Source: an uncultured Flavobacteriaceae bacterium (GTDB lineage Bacteria; Bacteroidota; Bacteroidia; Flavobacteriales; Flavobacteriaceae). Taken from it: a stretch of 64,000 nt of DNA. The stretch spans positions 434,001 to 498,000 of the forward strand of contig CAJIYH010000002.1 in the NCBI GenBank assembly GCA_905181615.1, given 5' to 3'. Within the stretch, counting starts at the first letter, position 1, and each line of letters begins with the position of its first letter. The notes below the pieces were generated by a model. It searched no databases, had not been told where the DNA came from, and saw only the letters and a program-made list of their open reading frames with translations. Made by a program: the position numbers and the translations under genes. This document shows positions 1-8,104 of the stretch, piece after piece.

Positions 1-264
1 TTCTACTAAATGATTTTGAAAATAATCCCAATTGTAAAAAAACACCTCTCCTAATCGAGCCCCAAGTAAAGTTGCAATTACCACATAAAAAAGTAAAGGC
101 TCAATAAATTCTTTTGAAACCTTTTCCTTATCGTACATTTTTTTCATTAAATAAAGCCCATAGGTAAAGGCAATAATAAACATGACACTGTAATAATGAA
201 TTCCAAAGCTTCCGATTTTAAATAATGTTTCGGTCGGTGCCCATTGTATTTTAGAAAAAAACAT
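1..264 (-). CDS. lgt: Prolipoprotein diacylglyceryl transferase, N-terminal part
   Basis: Inner-membrane enzyme that moves diacylglycerol from phosphatidylglycerol to the lipobox cysteine of prolipoproteins. The first 88 codons are present; the rest lies beyond the left window edge. The translation starts MFFSKIQWAP, has a first membrane segment containing FGIHYYSVMFIIAFTYGLYL, and a second ending in GARLGEVFFYNWDYF, matching the Lgt N-terminal pattern (G-hhxYxhhhhhA ... GaRhGxxxFYxxxYF). It lies 52 nt downstream of yidD in the same direction, so it is probably the last member seen of folE-cysS-yidD-lgt. The ATG at 264 follows a short AT-rich spacer. Identification rests on the N-terminus only; the catalytic Arg/Glu region is off-window. 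Confidence 0.85.
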   Translation of the reverse strand, partial: MFFSKIQWAPTETLFKIGSFGIHYYSVMFIIAFTYGLYLMKKMYDKEKVSKEFIEPLLFYVVIATLLGARLGEVFFYNWDYFQNHLVE

Positions 265-316
265 ATGTAAATTTTTGTTGGTTAAAAGTACCTAATTTTT
301 ATGAATTATGATAAAG

Positions 317-538
317 TTAAGGCACAGGATCGAAGCCTCCCTTAGTCCAAGGATGACAACTTAAAATCCGTTTTATTGTTAAATAAAAACCCTTAATAAG
401 CCCGTACTTTTCAAAAGCTACAAGCCCATACTGAGAACAGCTTGGTTTATAACGACAGGAAGCAGGGGTTAATGGGGAAATGTAAGACCGATAAAATTTG
501 ATAATTAAAATAAAAGGAAGAGCAAGTATTCTTTTCAT
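317..538 (-). CDS. yidD: Membrane protein insertion efficiency factor YidD
   Basis: 73 aa, the usual length for YidD, a small membrane-associated protein that assists YidC-dependent insertion. Family hallmarks visible are the amphipathic N-terminus, FYRSYISPL, three Cys in [10 protein letters not shown] (with one Cys before) and the C-terminal [13 protein letters not shown]. It starts 11 nt after the cysS stop and precedes lgt, so it is probably translated from the same polycistronic mRNA. In many bacteria yidD sits with rnpA and yidC; here it is detached from that cluster, which is common in Flavobacteria. Confidence 0.96.
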   Translation of the reverse strand: MKRILALPFILIIKFYRSYISPLTPASCRYKPSCSQYGLVAFEKYGLIKGFYLTIKRILSCHPWTKGGFDPVP

Positions 539-549
539 CTTCTTTTTGA

Positions 550-2022
550 TTAAAGGCTAAAACCAGTTTCTTCTTTTCCATCTTTTAACTGAATCCCAAG
601 GGCGAGTAATTCGTCTCTAATTCGATCAGAGGTAGCAAAATCTTTATTGTTTCGAGCAGTTTTACGAACCTCGATAAGCATAGCAACAGTTCCCTCAAGG
701 GCGGTATTTACTGTGTTTTTATTCTCAGAATTACTTAAAGTTAAACCCATGATATCCTCTACGAAAATCATAATTTTACTAAGAAGTTGTTCTTGGTCTT
801 CTGAACTAATTGAAGCAGTTTCGTTTTTAGCAGCATTAATAAAGCGTACTGCATCAAAAAGTTGTGCTATTAAAATAGGGCTGTTGAAATCATCGTTCAT
901 TGCAGCATAGCATTTTGCTTCCCAAGCACTCATGTCAAATCCTTCGGTCTTGTCCGAAGGCGTAAGTTTTTTAAGCGTTTGTATACCCTCTTGAAGCCTG
1001 CTAAATCCTTTTTCGGAGGCCAAAAGAGCATCTTCACTTAAATCCACAATACTTCTGTAGTGCGCTTGTAAAAGGAAAAAGCGAACTACTTCAGGGGTGA
1101 AGGCTTTATTGAAGATTTCATTTTTGCCAGAAAACATTTCGTCTGGTAAAATATTATTACCGGTAGACTTAGCCATCTTTTGACCGTTTAGAGTCAGCAT
1201 ATTTGCATGGATCCAATAATTTACGGGAGCTTGATTGGTCATGGATTCTGCTTGAGCTATTTCACATTCGTGGTGTGGAAATTTCAAATCCATTCCTCCA
1301 CCGTGAATATCAAACTGATTACCAAGATATTTTGTGCTCATTGCTGTACATTCCAAGTGCCATCCTGGAAATCCATCACTCCAGGGAGAAGGCCATCGCA
1401 TGATGTGTTTGGGTTCTGCTTTTTTCCAGAGCGCAAAGTCTTGTGGGCTTTTCTTATCTGTTTGCCCATCCAAAGTTCTAGTATTGTGGATGAGATCTTC
1501 TATTTTGCGACCACTTAATTTACCGTAATTGTGTGTTTCATTGTATTTGAGCACATCAAAGTAAACAGAACCGTTTACTTTGTATGCAAACCCTTTTGCC
1601 AGGATCGATTTTATAATTTCAATTTGTTCAATGATATGACCTGTTGCTGTAGGCTCTATACTAGGGGGTAGGTTATTGAACTTAGCCAGAGTTTTATGAA
1701 AATCAACCGTATATCGCTGAACCACTTCCATAGGTTCAATAGACTCTAAGCGCGCTTTTTTTGCGATACGATCTTCCCCTTCGTCTGCATCATTTTCTAG
1801 ATGACCGGCATCCGTGATGTTTCTTACGTAGCGAACTTTGTATCCCAAGTGTTTTAAATAACGAAAGATCAAATCAAAAGACATGAAGGTTCTACAGTTT
1901 CCTAGATGAACGTTACTGTATACAGTGGGACCACAAACATACATCCCAACATAATTAGGTGTAATTGAGGTAAAAACCTCTTTTTTTCCACTTAGGGAAT
2001 TGTATACAGAAAGTTGCTGCAT
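550..2022 (-). CDS. cysS: Cysteinyl-tRNA synthetase
   Basis: 490 aa class I aminoacyl-tRNA synthetase charging tRNA-Cys in the cytoplasm. It shows the zinc-ligand Cys in MYVCGPTVY (about residue 30), a HIGH-type motif HLGN (39-42), the second metal site region [25 protein letters not shown], and the KMSKS loop as KMAKSTGN near residue 280. The C-terminal DALR/anticodon region ends in a short tail. Its ATG overlaps the folE stop codon by one base (TAATG), implying translational coupling. Nothing looks unusual and the length fits the family. Confidence 0.97.
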   Translation of the reverse strand: MQQLSVYNSLSGKKEVFTSITPNYVGMYVCGPTVYSNVHLGNCRTFMSFDLIFRYLKHLGYKVRYVRNITDAGHLENDADEGEDRIAKKARLESIEPMEVVQRYTVDFHKTLAKFNNLPPSIEPTATGHIIEQIEIIKSILAKGFAYKVNGSVYFDVLKYNETHNYGKLSGRKIEDLIHNTRTLDGQTDKKSPQDFALWKKAEPKHIMRWPSPWSDGFPGWHLECTAMSTKYLGNQFDIHGGGMDLKFPHHECEIAQAESMTNQAPVNYWIHANMLTLNGQKMAKSTGNNILPDEMFSGKNEIFNKAFTPEVVRFFLLQAHYRSIVDLSEDALLASEKGFSRLQEGIQTLKKLTPSDKTEGFDMSAWEAKCYAAMNDDFNSPILIAQLFDAVRFINAAKNETASISSEDQEQLLSKIMIFVEDIMGLTLSNSENKNTVNTALEGTVAMLIEVRKTARNNKDFATSDRIRDELLALGIQLKDGKEETGFSL

Positions 2023-2702
2023 TAGAATTCTGTGTCGAGTTGGATGTAATCCAAAAATTCGCGTTTTGTCTCTTTATTTTTAAAGGCACCTCCAAATTCA
2101 GAAGTAACCGTACTGCTACTAATATCATTAATTCCTCTAGAATTAACACACAAGTGCTTAGCATCAACAACACAAGCAACGTCTTCTGTTCCAAGTACTT
2201 TTTTTAATTCTTCAACGATTTGAAGCGTTAAACGTTCTTGCACCTGTGGACGCTTAGCATAATATTGAACGATGCGATTCATTTTAGATAAACCAACAAC
2301 AGTACCTTTAGATATATAAGCTACATGGGCTTTTCCTACAATAGGCAGTAAGTGATGTTCGCATGTAGAGTAGAGAGTTATGTTTTTTTCAACGAGAATT
2401 TCCCCGTATTTATATTTATTGCTAAAAGTTGAAGCTTTGGGCTTATTATTGGGGTGAAGACCACTAAAAATCTCGTTAACATACATTTTGGCAACTCTTT
2501 TGGGAGTTCCATTAATGCTGTCATCTGTCAAGTCCATACCTAAAATTTCGAGAATCTCAGCGACTTTTTCTTCGATTTGATCAATTTTGTCAGAATTGCT
2601 AAGTTCAAATGCATCAGCACGTAAGGGAGTTGTAGCGCTACTACCAACATGATCATCACCGTAGTTATCGATCGCTTCTTTAAGGGAATTATTTACTTTC
2701 AT
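2022..2702 (-). CDS. folE: GTP cyclohydrolase I
   Basis: 226 aa enzyme converting GTP to 7,8-dihydroneopterin triphosphate, the first step of folate (and, in some Bacteroidota, tetrahydrobiopterin-like) synthesis. The zinc site is visible as TCEHHLLP (Cys and His) and the later Cys in [15 protein letters not shown]-contacting segments include [10 protein letters not shown] and the RPQVQERLT helix. The first ~55 residues form a variable N-terminal arm. It is the first gene of a minus-strand operon with cysS, yidD and lgt, and a good promoter match lies about 19 nt upstream of the ATG. folP, another folate gene, is elsewhere in this window. Confidence 0.97.
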   Translation of the reverse strand: MKVNNSLKEAIDNYGDDHVGSSATTPLRADAFELSNSDKIDQIEEKVAEILEILGMDLTDDSINGTPKRVAKMYVNEIFSGLHPNNKPKASTFSNKYKYGEILVEKNITLYSTCEHHLLPIVGKAHVAYISKGTVVGLSKMNRIVQYYAKRPQVQERLTLQIVEELKKVLGTEDVACVVDAKHLCVNSRGINDISSSTVTSEFGGAFKNKETKREFLDYIQLDTEF

Positions 2703-2720
2703 AGTATATTTAACGTATTA

Positions 2721-2752
2721 CAAAGATAAACATTTATGCTAGATTTTTTCAA
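2721..2752 (-). promoter_or_regulatory. Promoter of folE-cysS-yidD-lgt
   Basis: On the minus strand TTG (plus 2750-2752) is followed after 21 nt by TATCTTTG (plus 2721-2728), a full match to the Bacteroidota sigma-ABfr -7 element TAnnTTTG with a usable -33 TTG. The -7 box ends 18 nt before the folE ATG. Confidence 0.7.
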
Positions 2753-2782
2753 GCATATCCCTTTTTAGATGGCCTATTTGTT

Positions 2783-4309
2783 TTATAATTTTAGGATGTA
2801 AGATAATCTAATCCCTAATTGATCTCTGTTTAGATTTATGTTGTCTGTTAATCCCGAGGAAAATAGTTGTTGCTGTAACATCATTTCACTACTTACAACA
2901 CTCAGATCCAAGGAGCTCCCACCAAAATTAATTCCAGCCCCAATACTTTTGGAGGTAGCACTATTATCAAAGTTTTTTAGTGAAGCATCTTGTTTTATAT
3001 ATCCAGCTCGGATACTGTAATTTCCAAAGCGATATTCCCCACCTAATCTAAGTATTCCAGCTGAATTTAGGTTATTTGTTATCTGTGTGTTTTGATCAAC
3101 AAGATAAGCATCATTAGGTTCATTGAATTTTGCTTTTTCATAATTCACTTGAGTATACTCAACACTAACCAATCCTTTTTTACCAAAAACATAAGCAAAG
3201 CTTCCGGTGTATTTAGAAGGTGTTTTGAAACTATATTCCGGATAGCTAGTAATTACATTAGGCTCAATGGTAGTGTTTCCTTGATCGTCCCCGTCACTTA
3301 CAACAAATTGTGTTGTTTCTTCTATTATAGAAAACCAGGTTGGACTTTCGTAACTTATTCCTACACGTATTTCTTTGTTTAGCTTCGCAATACCACCCAA
3401 CTGAAAAGAAATCCCTTCTCCAAAGGCGAAAAGTTGGTTATTAAATCGGAATGCATTAAGTGCTGAATCATCAGAATAATTACTTTCATAAAAATCAGAT
3501 GTCTCTCTATATTCTAACTTGTGTCTGTTGATGCTGATTCCAATATTGTATTTATTCAAATATTCTCCACTAAAATTAAACGTGTACTTTTTAATCCCAC
3601 CATCTCTGGAGGTTTCATATTCGTGAAAAAATCCAGCCGATCCTCCATTTACACTACTAATGTAGGAAGTGTTTGAGAAGGTGTCTTCTGTTGCATCAAT
3701 CAGGTATGATTGAAATCCTAAAAAGGCTTGTTGTGCATTAAATCCATAATCTTCTCCAAGATAGGAGTAGAGTTCAGAGTCATTTTCACCATCCAAAAGC
3801 TGTAAATTCTCTAGGGCAATTCCTTGAGCATTATTTAAGAAATATTGATCGACACCGCGGTTATTATATCCATCTGCTATAAAGGAATTATTGAAGTTAG
3901 CCGTTTTTTGATAATTAAAAGCAAAGCTAAGTTTAGACCAAGGATGATCTATATCAACCTTTGGGTTTTGTTTTGAATTTTTTAATACCAATACAAATCC
4001 TACTTGATCAAAATCTCGATCTCGGTGTTTGTTTTGATAGTTACTACCGAAGTAAGATGCGTCGTTTGTGGTTCTATTAAAACTTGTGGTAATACTAAAT
4101 TGGGTATTATCAAAAACAGAACCGGCTGCAGGGTTGTTTTCAAGAGCCCCAAAGTCTCCACCTAGAGCACCAAAAGCACCTCCCATAGCAGTATATCGCG
4201 CTGTTCCGCTTAGATTATTTGTGCTATATCGAAGAACATCCTGAAGGGTTTGACCATTTACAAAAGCGGTAAAAAAGAGCAATACTATGGCTTTTGAAAC
4301 TTGTTTCAT
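2783..4309 (-). CDS. Outer-membrane beta-barrel protein, OmpP1/FadL-like
   Basis: 508 aa with a signal peptide (MKQVSKAIVLLFFTAFVNGQ) followed by an FadL-type N-terminus: SGTARYTAMGGAFGALGGD and LENNPAAGSVF, resembling the NPAg motif of the FadL plug. The rest alternates polar and aromatic beta-strand segments and ends in a strand (QLGIRLSYILKL) suited to BAM recognition. Flavobacterial homologues are often labelled hemin receptor or hydrocarbon/fatty-acid transporter, but the substrate cannot be read from sequence. It is 27 nt downstream of the lipoprotein gene at 4337-5431 and shares its promoter, so the two surface proteins may act together. Confidence 0.85.
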   Translation of the reverse strand: MKQVSKAIVLLFFTAFVNGQTLQDVLRYSTNNLSGTARYTAMGGAFGALGGDFGALENNPAAGSVFDNTQFSITTSFNRTTNDASYFGSNYQNKHRDRDFDQVGFVLVLKNSKQNPKVDIDHPWSKLSFAFNYQKTANFNNSFIADGYNNRGVDQYFLNNAQGIALENLQLLDGENDSELYSYLGEDYGFNAQQAFLGFQSYLIDATEDTFSNTSYISSVNGGSAGFFHEYETSRDGGIKKYTFNFSGEYLNKYNIGISINRHKLEYRETSDFYESNYSDDSALNAFRFNNQLFAFGEGISFQLGGIAKLNKEIRVGISYESPTWFSIIEETTQFVVSDGDDQGNTTIEPNVITSYPEYSFKTPSKYTGSFAYVFGKKGLVSVEYTQVNYEKAKFNEPNDAYLVDQNTQITNNLNSAGILRLGGEYRFGNYSIRAGYIKQDASLKNFDNSATSKSIGAGINFGGSSLDLSVVSSEMMLQQQLFSSGLTDNINLNRDQLGIRLSYILKL

Positions 4310-4336
4310 GGGTGTAAATTTGAGTAAATTAATATA

Positions 4337-5431
4337 TTAATTTTTTCTGTTAGAAGTTGAAGATCGGCTACTTGTTCTAGGCGGTGGACTACTGCTTCGA
4401 GCACTTGTGTTGGAGCTTCTGCTTCTAATGCTAGTGTTTACAGAAGGAGCACTTCTAGAGGAAGCTGAATTTCCATTCGAACGTGTTGATGGTTTATAAT
4501 TCTTCGAATTTGAGGAATTTCGTAGACTTTCCAGTTGTCTAACGTTTCTTGACTGATTATTATTCTGTCGAGAAACTATAAAGCGTTGTGCAAAAACTCT
4601 AATATCTTCTTCCGATTGTATTCTTCTGGTATTAGAAGTGGGACTATTGGGAGTTGAATTTGTAGCCTCTGGAGCTGCAACAGTTCTTTTGATATTTGGA
4701 CTAACTCTTCTTTTAGAAGATACTGCTGATCTTGTATCCCTTCCGTTAGAATTGTTTGCGTCTTTAGTTCCTCTTCTGGAGTTAGAGTAAGCTCTTCTCT
4801 TCGGTTGAATTCTAGTACCAACAAACCTACTTGAATTTACGTTATAGCCATTGTACTGGTTAAACCCATTATATTGATTGTACCAATTGAATCGGTTACT
4901 TGGATAAAAACCTCCGTAATATGGGTTATAAAACCCATAGGCATAAGGCATGTAATGCGGGTTATACGTTCCCCATCGGAAAGGGTTGTAAAGTAAAGAA
5001 TTGTTCCCGAAAAAACGACCTCCAAAATTTCCATAACCAAAACCTCCGTTATACATCGAATTAAAACCTAAGTATCCATAGCTATAGTCAATAGGACTTC
5101 CTATTACGTATATGTTTGTGCTCTGAGGTGCGCTTCCCCATTGTCCTTGAGGATTTTGATTACTTACATAGTCGTCGGTTTCTGTTAAATATACACCATC
5201 TTGTGTATCGTCCCAGTTGTATTCTTTAGATTTCTCATTAAAATATTGAGAGAAAGCCTCACTGTTGGAATTGCTGTTTTGTTGGATGTCCTGAACCTGA
5301 TCATCATCTGCATAGATGCCATCTGAAGCATAGTATGAAGTTGGCTGAAAACTACCACACGAATGAAGAACCGTTGCAAAAGCGATTAGAACAGATGTTC
5401 TTAAGGTCGAAGAAGATACATGATTTTTCAT
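4337..5431 (-). CDS. Putative lipoprotein with low-complexity Ser/Arg/Asn tail
   Basis: 364 aa. The N-terminus has a lipoprotein signal ending in the lipobox LHSC (Cys about residue 25), so export and lipidation are likely. Residues ~90-200 are rich in Gly, Tyr, Asn and Phe (for example YNQYNGFNQYNGYNVNSSR), and the last ~160 residues are a basic Ser/Arg/Asn/Thr-rich, probably disordered tail. I recognise no catalytic domain. The gene is transcribed with the FadL-like barrel gene just downstream and lies divergently from proS, an arrangement I believe recurs in Flavobacteriaceae. Role unknown: a cell-surface structural or adhesive role is only inference from composition. Confidence 0.8.
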   Translation of the reverse strand: MKNHVSSSTLRTSVLIAFATVLHSCGSFQPTSYYASDGIYADDDQVQDIQQNSNSNSEAFSQYFNEKSKEYNWDDTQDGVYLTETDDYVSNQNPQGQWGSAPQSTNIYVIGSPIDYSYGYLGFNSMYNGGFGYGNFGGRFFGNNSLLYNPFRWGTYNPHYMPYAYGFYNPYYGGFYPSNRFNWYNQYNGFNQYNGYNVNSSRFVGTRIQPKRRAYSNSRRGTKDANNSNGRDTRSAVSSKRRVSPNIKRTVAAPEATNSTPNSPTSNTRRIQSEEDIRVFAQRFIVSRQNNNQSRNVRQLESLRNSSNSKNYKPSTRSNGNSASSRSAPSVNTSIRSRSSNTSARSSSPPPRTSSRSSTSNRKN

Positions 5432-5454
5432 AAGCTATAAATTTGGTTGTTATA

Positions 5455-5484
5455 CAAAAGTAATTCTTTATTTTAATATAACAA
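5455..5484 (-). promoter_or_regulatory. Promoter of lipoprotein-barrel operon
   Basis: Minus-strand TTG (plus 5482-5484), 19-nt spacer, then TACTTTTG (plus 5455-5462), an exact TAnnTTTG with ideal spacing, 23 nt before the lipoprotein ATG. Confidence 0.75.
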
Positions 5485-5669
5485 TCGGTTCTTAACTTCT
5501 TATAACCAAATTCTGTGCCAGAAATGATTATGTAGTAAAAATAGCAAAATATACATTCTTTTAAATGAATACGCTTTAAAACTATTTATAGTATTTTTTA
5601 ATACCATAAATGCCCCATTTAATAACGTTCAAAATACTAGTAAACATACTTTTGTTAGCTACTTTTCTA

Positions 5670-5945
5670 TTAACATAGAATTGATACTATATTTTCGAAA
5701 TTATTTGAACTAATAGTATTGTTTCCAACCCTGTAGGTCGCATAGCTTTTAGGAATAGGAACTGCTGGACATTTTGTTACTAGTCTGTAAAATAAGACTA
5801 AGTCATTTCTACAAGGTATGTCCCCGAACCTATTTTCTTTATCAATTAAATTAGATTTTATTAAGGCTGTCAAGCAAGAGATATCGGACCCCTTCAATAT
5901 TGTATCTCCAGTTACTATTTCTTTAGGAATGAAATCACATAACAT
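5670..5945 (-). CDS. Small hypothetical protein, five cysteines
   Basis: A 91-codon frame starting MLCDFIPKEIVTGDT and ending ISSNNFENIVSILC, in the 607-nt gap between the lipoprotein gene and proS. It contains five Cys, no signal peptide and no membrane segment. Composition is protein-like (charged segments such as SNLIDKENRFGDIPCRND), which argues against a random AT-rich frame. I recognise no family. An A-rich stretch precedes the ATG, but no exact TAnnTTTG box was found. It could be an orphan gene or the remnant of a longer one. The rest of the gap (5485-5669) is AT-rich and I see no feature in it. Confidence 0.35.
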   Translation of the reverse strand: MLCDFIPKEIVTGDTILKGSDISCLTALIKSNLIDKENRFGDIPCRNDLVLFYRLVTKCPAVPIPKSYATYRVGNNTISSNNFENIVSILC

Positions 5946-5953
5946 TCTTTTTT

Positions 5954-5989
5954 TTTGTAGTTAAAACAAAATGAAAATAATTAGTTTTG
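5954..5989 (+). promoter_or_regulatory. Promoter of proS
   Basis: TAGTTTTG at 5982-5989 matches the TAnnTTTG -7 element; TTTG at 5954-5957 could be the -33 element, though the 24-nt spacer is longer than usual. The -7 box ends 49 nt before the proS ATG. Confidence 0.5.
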
Positions 5990-6038
5990 TAAATCAATAC
6001 TTCAACAAGCATATTGTTTAATTCTATTTTAATTTATA

Positions 6039-7517
6039 ATGTCAAAGAAACTCACAAAACGATCTGATGATTATTCCAAATGGTATAACGAGCTCGTAAA
6101 TAAGGCAGATTTAGCAGAAAATTCTGCAGTCCGCGGATGCATGGTAATTAAGCCATATGGGTATGCTATATGGGAAAAAATGCAAGCTGAGCTGGATAAG
6201 AAGTTTAAGGAAACAGGGCATCAAAACGCTTATTTCCCTCTTTTTGTTCCGAAGAGTCTTTTTGAAGCAGAGGAAAAGAATGCTGAAGGATTTGCTAAAG
6301 AATGTGCGGTAGTTACGCATTATCGATTAAAAAATAATCCGGATCAACCCGGGAAGTTAATGGTAGATCCAGAAGCTAAATTGGAGGAGGAGCTAGTAGT
6401 TCGACCAACAAGTGAGGCTATTATTTGGAGTACGTATAAGAATTGGATCCAATCATACAGAGATTTACCCATCAAAATCAATCAATGGGCAAATGTAGTT
6501 CGCTGGGAAATGCGTACCAGATTATTTCTAAGAACAACAGAATTTTTATGGCAAGAAGGTCATACCGCTCACGCTTCAAGACAAGAGGCCTTAGATGAAA
6601 CACTTTTGATTAATGACATCTATGCTAATTTCGCACAAAATTTTATGGCAATTCCTGTGATTAAAGGAGTTAAATCTGAAAGTGAACGTTTTGCTGGGGC
6701 AGAGGAGACCTACTGTATAGAAGCTTTGATGCAAGATGGAAAAGCACTTCAGGCGGGAACATCTCACTTTTTAGGTCAAAATTTTGCAAAAGCATTTGAT
6801 GTTAAATACGCTACAAGAGAAGGGGGTCTAGAGCACGTTTGGGCTTCTTCTTGGGGGGTTTCCACGCGTCTAATGGGTGCTTTAATAATGACCCATTCAG
6901 ATGATAGTGGATTAGTTTTACCTCCTAATTTAGCGCCCATACAAGTTGTGATTGTTCCAATTTACAAAGGAGAAGAGCAGTTGGCTGAAATTGCTAAAGT
7001 AGCACATGAAATTAAAGAGCAGCTTCAAGAATTAGGGGTTAGTGTAAAGTTTGATGATCGTGATAATGTAAAACCTGGCTTTAAGTTCAATGATTATGAA
7101 CTTAAAGGAGTTCCGTTGCGAATTGCAATTGGGCCAAAGGATTTAGAGAAAAATCAGGTTGAATTAGCTCGAAGAGATACGCTATCCAAGTCTTTTGTTC
7201 CAAAAGATAAACTTGCTCAAATGATTCCTAATTTGTTAAATGAAATTCAAGAAGTTTTATTTAATAAAGCTGAGAAATTTAGAGACGAACACATTACAGA
7301 GGCCGACAATTTTGATGCATTCAAAGAAATTTTGAATTCCAAAGGAGGCTTTGTATCTGCCCATTGGGATGGCACCTCTGAAACTGAAGATCAGATTAAG
7401 AAAGCTACAAAAGCAACAATTCGTTGTATTCCGTATATTTCTGAGCTTGAAAACGGAAGCTGTGTTTTTAGTGGAAAGCCCTCTGCTCAAAGGGTTTTGT
7501 TTGCTAAAGCCTATTAA
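6039..7517 (+). CDS. proS: Prolyl-tRNA synthetase (archaeal/eukaryal-type)
   Basis: 492 aa class II synthetase of the short type without the editing insertion found in the bacterial-type enzyme. Motif 2 is seen as [20 protein letters not shown] and motif 3 as [29 protein letters not shown] is the adenylate-pocket TSE segment. The anticodon-binding domain begins near residue 305 ([11 protein letters not shown]) and the C-terminal zinc-like domain follows, with only one Cys at IRCIPY and one in ENGSCVFSG, so full metal binding is doubtful. Divergent from the lipoprotein gene; followed by tRNA-Glu and rpsT. Confidence 0.97.
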   Translation: MSKKLTKRSDDYSKWYNELVNKADLAENSAVRGCMVIKPYGYAIWEKMQAELDKKFKETGHQNAYFPLFVPKSLFEAEEKNAEGFAKECAVVTHYRLKNNPDQPGKLMVDPEAKLEEELVVRPTSEAIIWSTYKNWIQSYRDLPIKINQWANVVRWEMRTRLFLRTTEFLWQEGHTAHASRQEALDETLLINDIYANFAQNFMAIPVIKGVKSESERFAGAEETYCIEALMQDGKALQAGTSHFLGQNFAKAFDVKYATREGGLEHVWASSWGVSTRLMGALIMTHSDDSGLVLPPNLAPIQVVIVPIYKGEEQLAEIAKVAHEIKEQLQELGVSVKFDDRDNVKPGFKFNDYELKGVPLRIAIGPKDLEKNQVELARRDTLSKSFVPKDKLAQMIPNLLNEIQEVLFNKAEKFRDEHITEADNFDAFKEILNSKGGFVSAHWDGTSETEDQIKKATKATIRCIPYISELENGSCVFSGKPSAQRVLFAKAY

Positions 7518-7592
7518 TCAGCACACTTAGCGAGCTGTGTTTTTAGTAAAATTAAATAAATAAAAAAATCACTAAATATTTAACCAAAAGGG

Positions 7593-7623
7593 TTGCACGG
7601 TATGTTAATTCGTTTTAAATTTG
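7593..7623 (+). promoter_or_regulatory. Promoter of tRNA-Glu (and probably rpsT)
   Basis: TTG at 7593-7595, a 20-nt spacer and TAAATTTG at 7616-7623 form a complete sigma-ABfr-type promoter 14 nt before the tRNA 5' end. Confidence 0.75.
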
Positions 7624-7637
7624 CAACCATAAAAAAT

Positions 7638-7709
7638 GGCCCGTTCGTCTATCGGTTAGGACGTTAGGTTTTCATCCTAGAAAGAGGGGTTCGACTCCCC
7701 TACGGGCTA
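7638..7709 (+). tRNA. tRNA-Glu (anticodon TTC)
   Basis: 72-nt cloverleaf: acceptor GGCCCGT / ACGGGCT, anticodon stem TTAGG / CCTAG with loop TTTTCAT (anticodon TTC), T-arm AGGGG-TTCGACT-CCCCT, discriminator A. The CCA end is not encoded. It is 23 nt upstream of rpsT and shares its promoter. Confidence 0.96.
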
Positions 7710-7732
7710 CACATTAAAAAAACAACATTTAG

Positions 7733-7984
7733 ATGGCAAATCATAAATCTGCATTAAAGAGAATTAGATCAAACGACAAAAAACGTTTACGTAACCGTTT
7801 TCAACACAAAACAACTCGTAACGCTGTCAAAAAGTTAAAAGAACTGACGGATCGTAAAGAAGCTGATGTTTTATTAAAAAGTGTTATATCGATGTTAGAC
7901 AAGTTGTCTAAGAGAAATATCATTCACGCTAACAAAGCAGCTAACTTGAAGTCAAAATTGACAAAGCACGTTTCTACTTTATAG
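7733..7984 (+). CDS. rpsT: 30S ribosomal protein S20
   Basis: 83 aa basic protein starting MANHKSALKRIRSNDKKRLRN, the typical S20 N-terminus that binds 16S rRNA in the small-subunit body. Its length is normal. It starts 23 nt after tRNA-Glu with no promoter of its own visible, so its mRNA is probably produced by 3' processing of the tRNA from a joint transcript. A strong intrinsic terminator follows 18 nt after the stop. Confidence 0.97.
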   Translation: MANHKSALKRIRSNDKKRLRNRFQHKTTRNAVKKLKELTDRKEADVLLKSVISMLDKLSKRNIIHANKAANLKSKLTKHVSTL

Positions 7985-8002
7985 AAGTCAAAAAACAATT
8001 TT

Positions 8003-8037
8003 AAAAAAAACACTATCATCAGATAGTGTTTTTTTTT
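8003..8037 (+). terminator. Terminator after rpsT
   Basis: Stem CACTATC / GATAGTG with loop ATCA, extended by an A-run before and a T-run after, gives a strong intrinsic terminator for tRNA-Glu/rpsT. The A-tract on the 5' side means it could also work on the minus strand. Confidence 0.9.
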
Positions 8038-8054
8038 GTCTCAATTTATAAGGT

Positions 8055-8087
8055 AAAAAAAAGTACTGTTTTTAACAGCACTTTTTT
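8055..8087 (-). terminator. Terminator after rho
   Basis: An inverted repeat reading AAAAAAGTGCTG...CAGTACTTTTTT on the minus strand, with one internal mismatch, lies 18 nt past the rho stop and ends in T-residues. Confidence 0.7.
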
Positions 8088-8104
8088 AGTTGTATATCGC
8101 TTGA

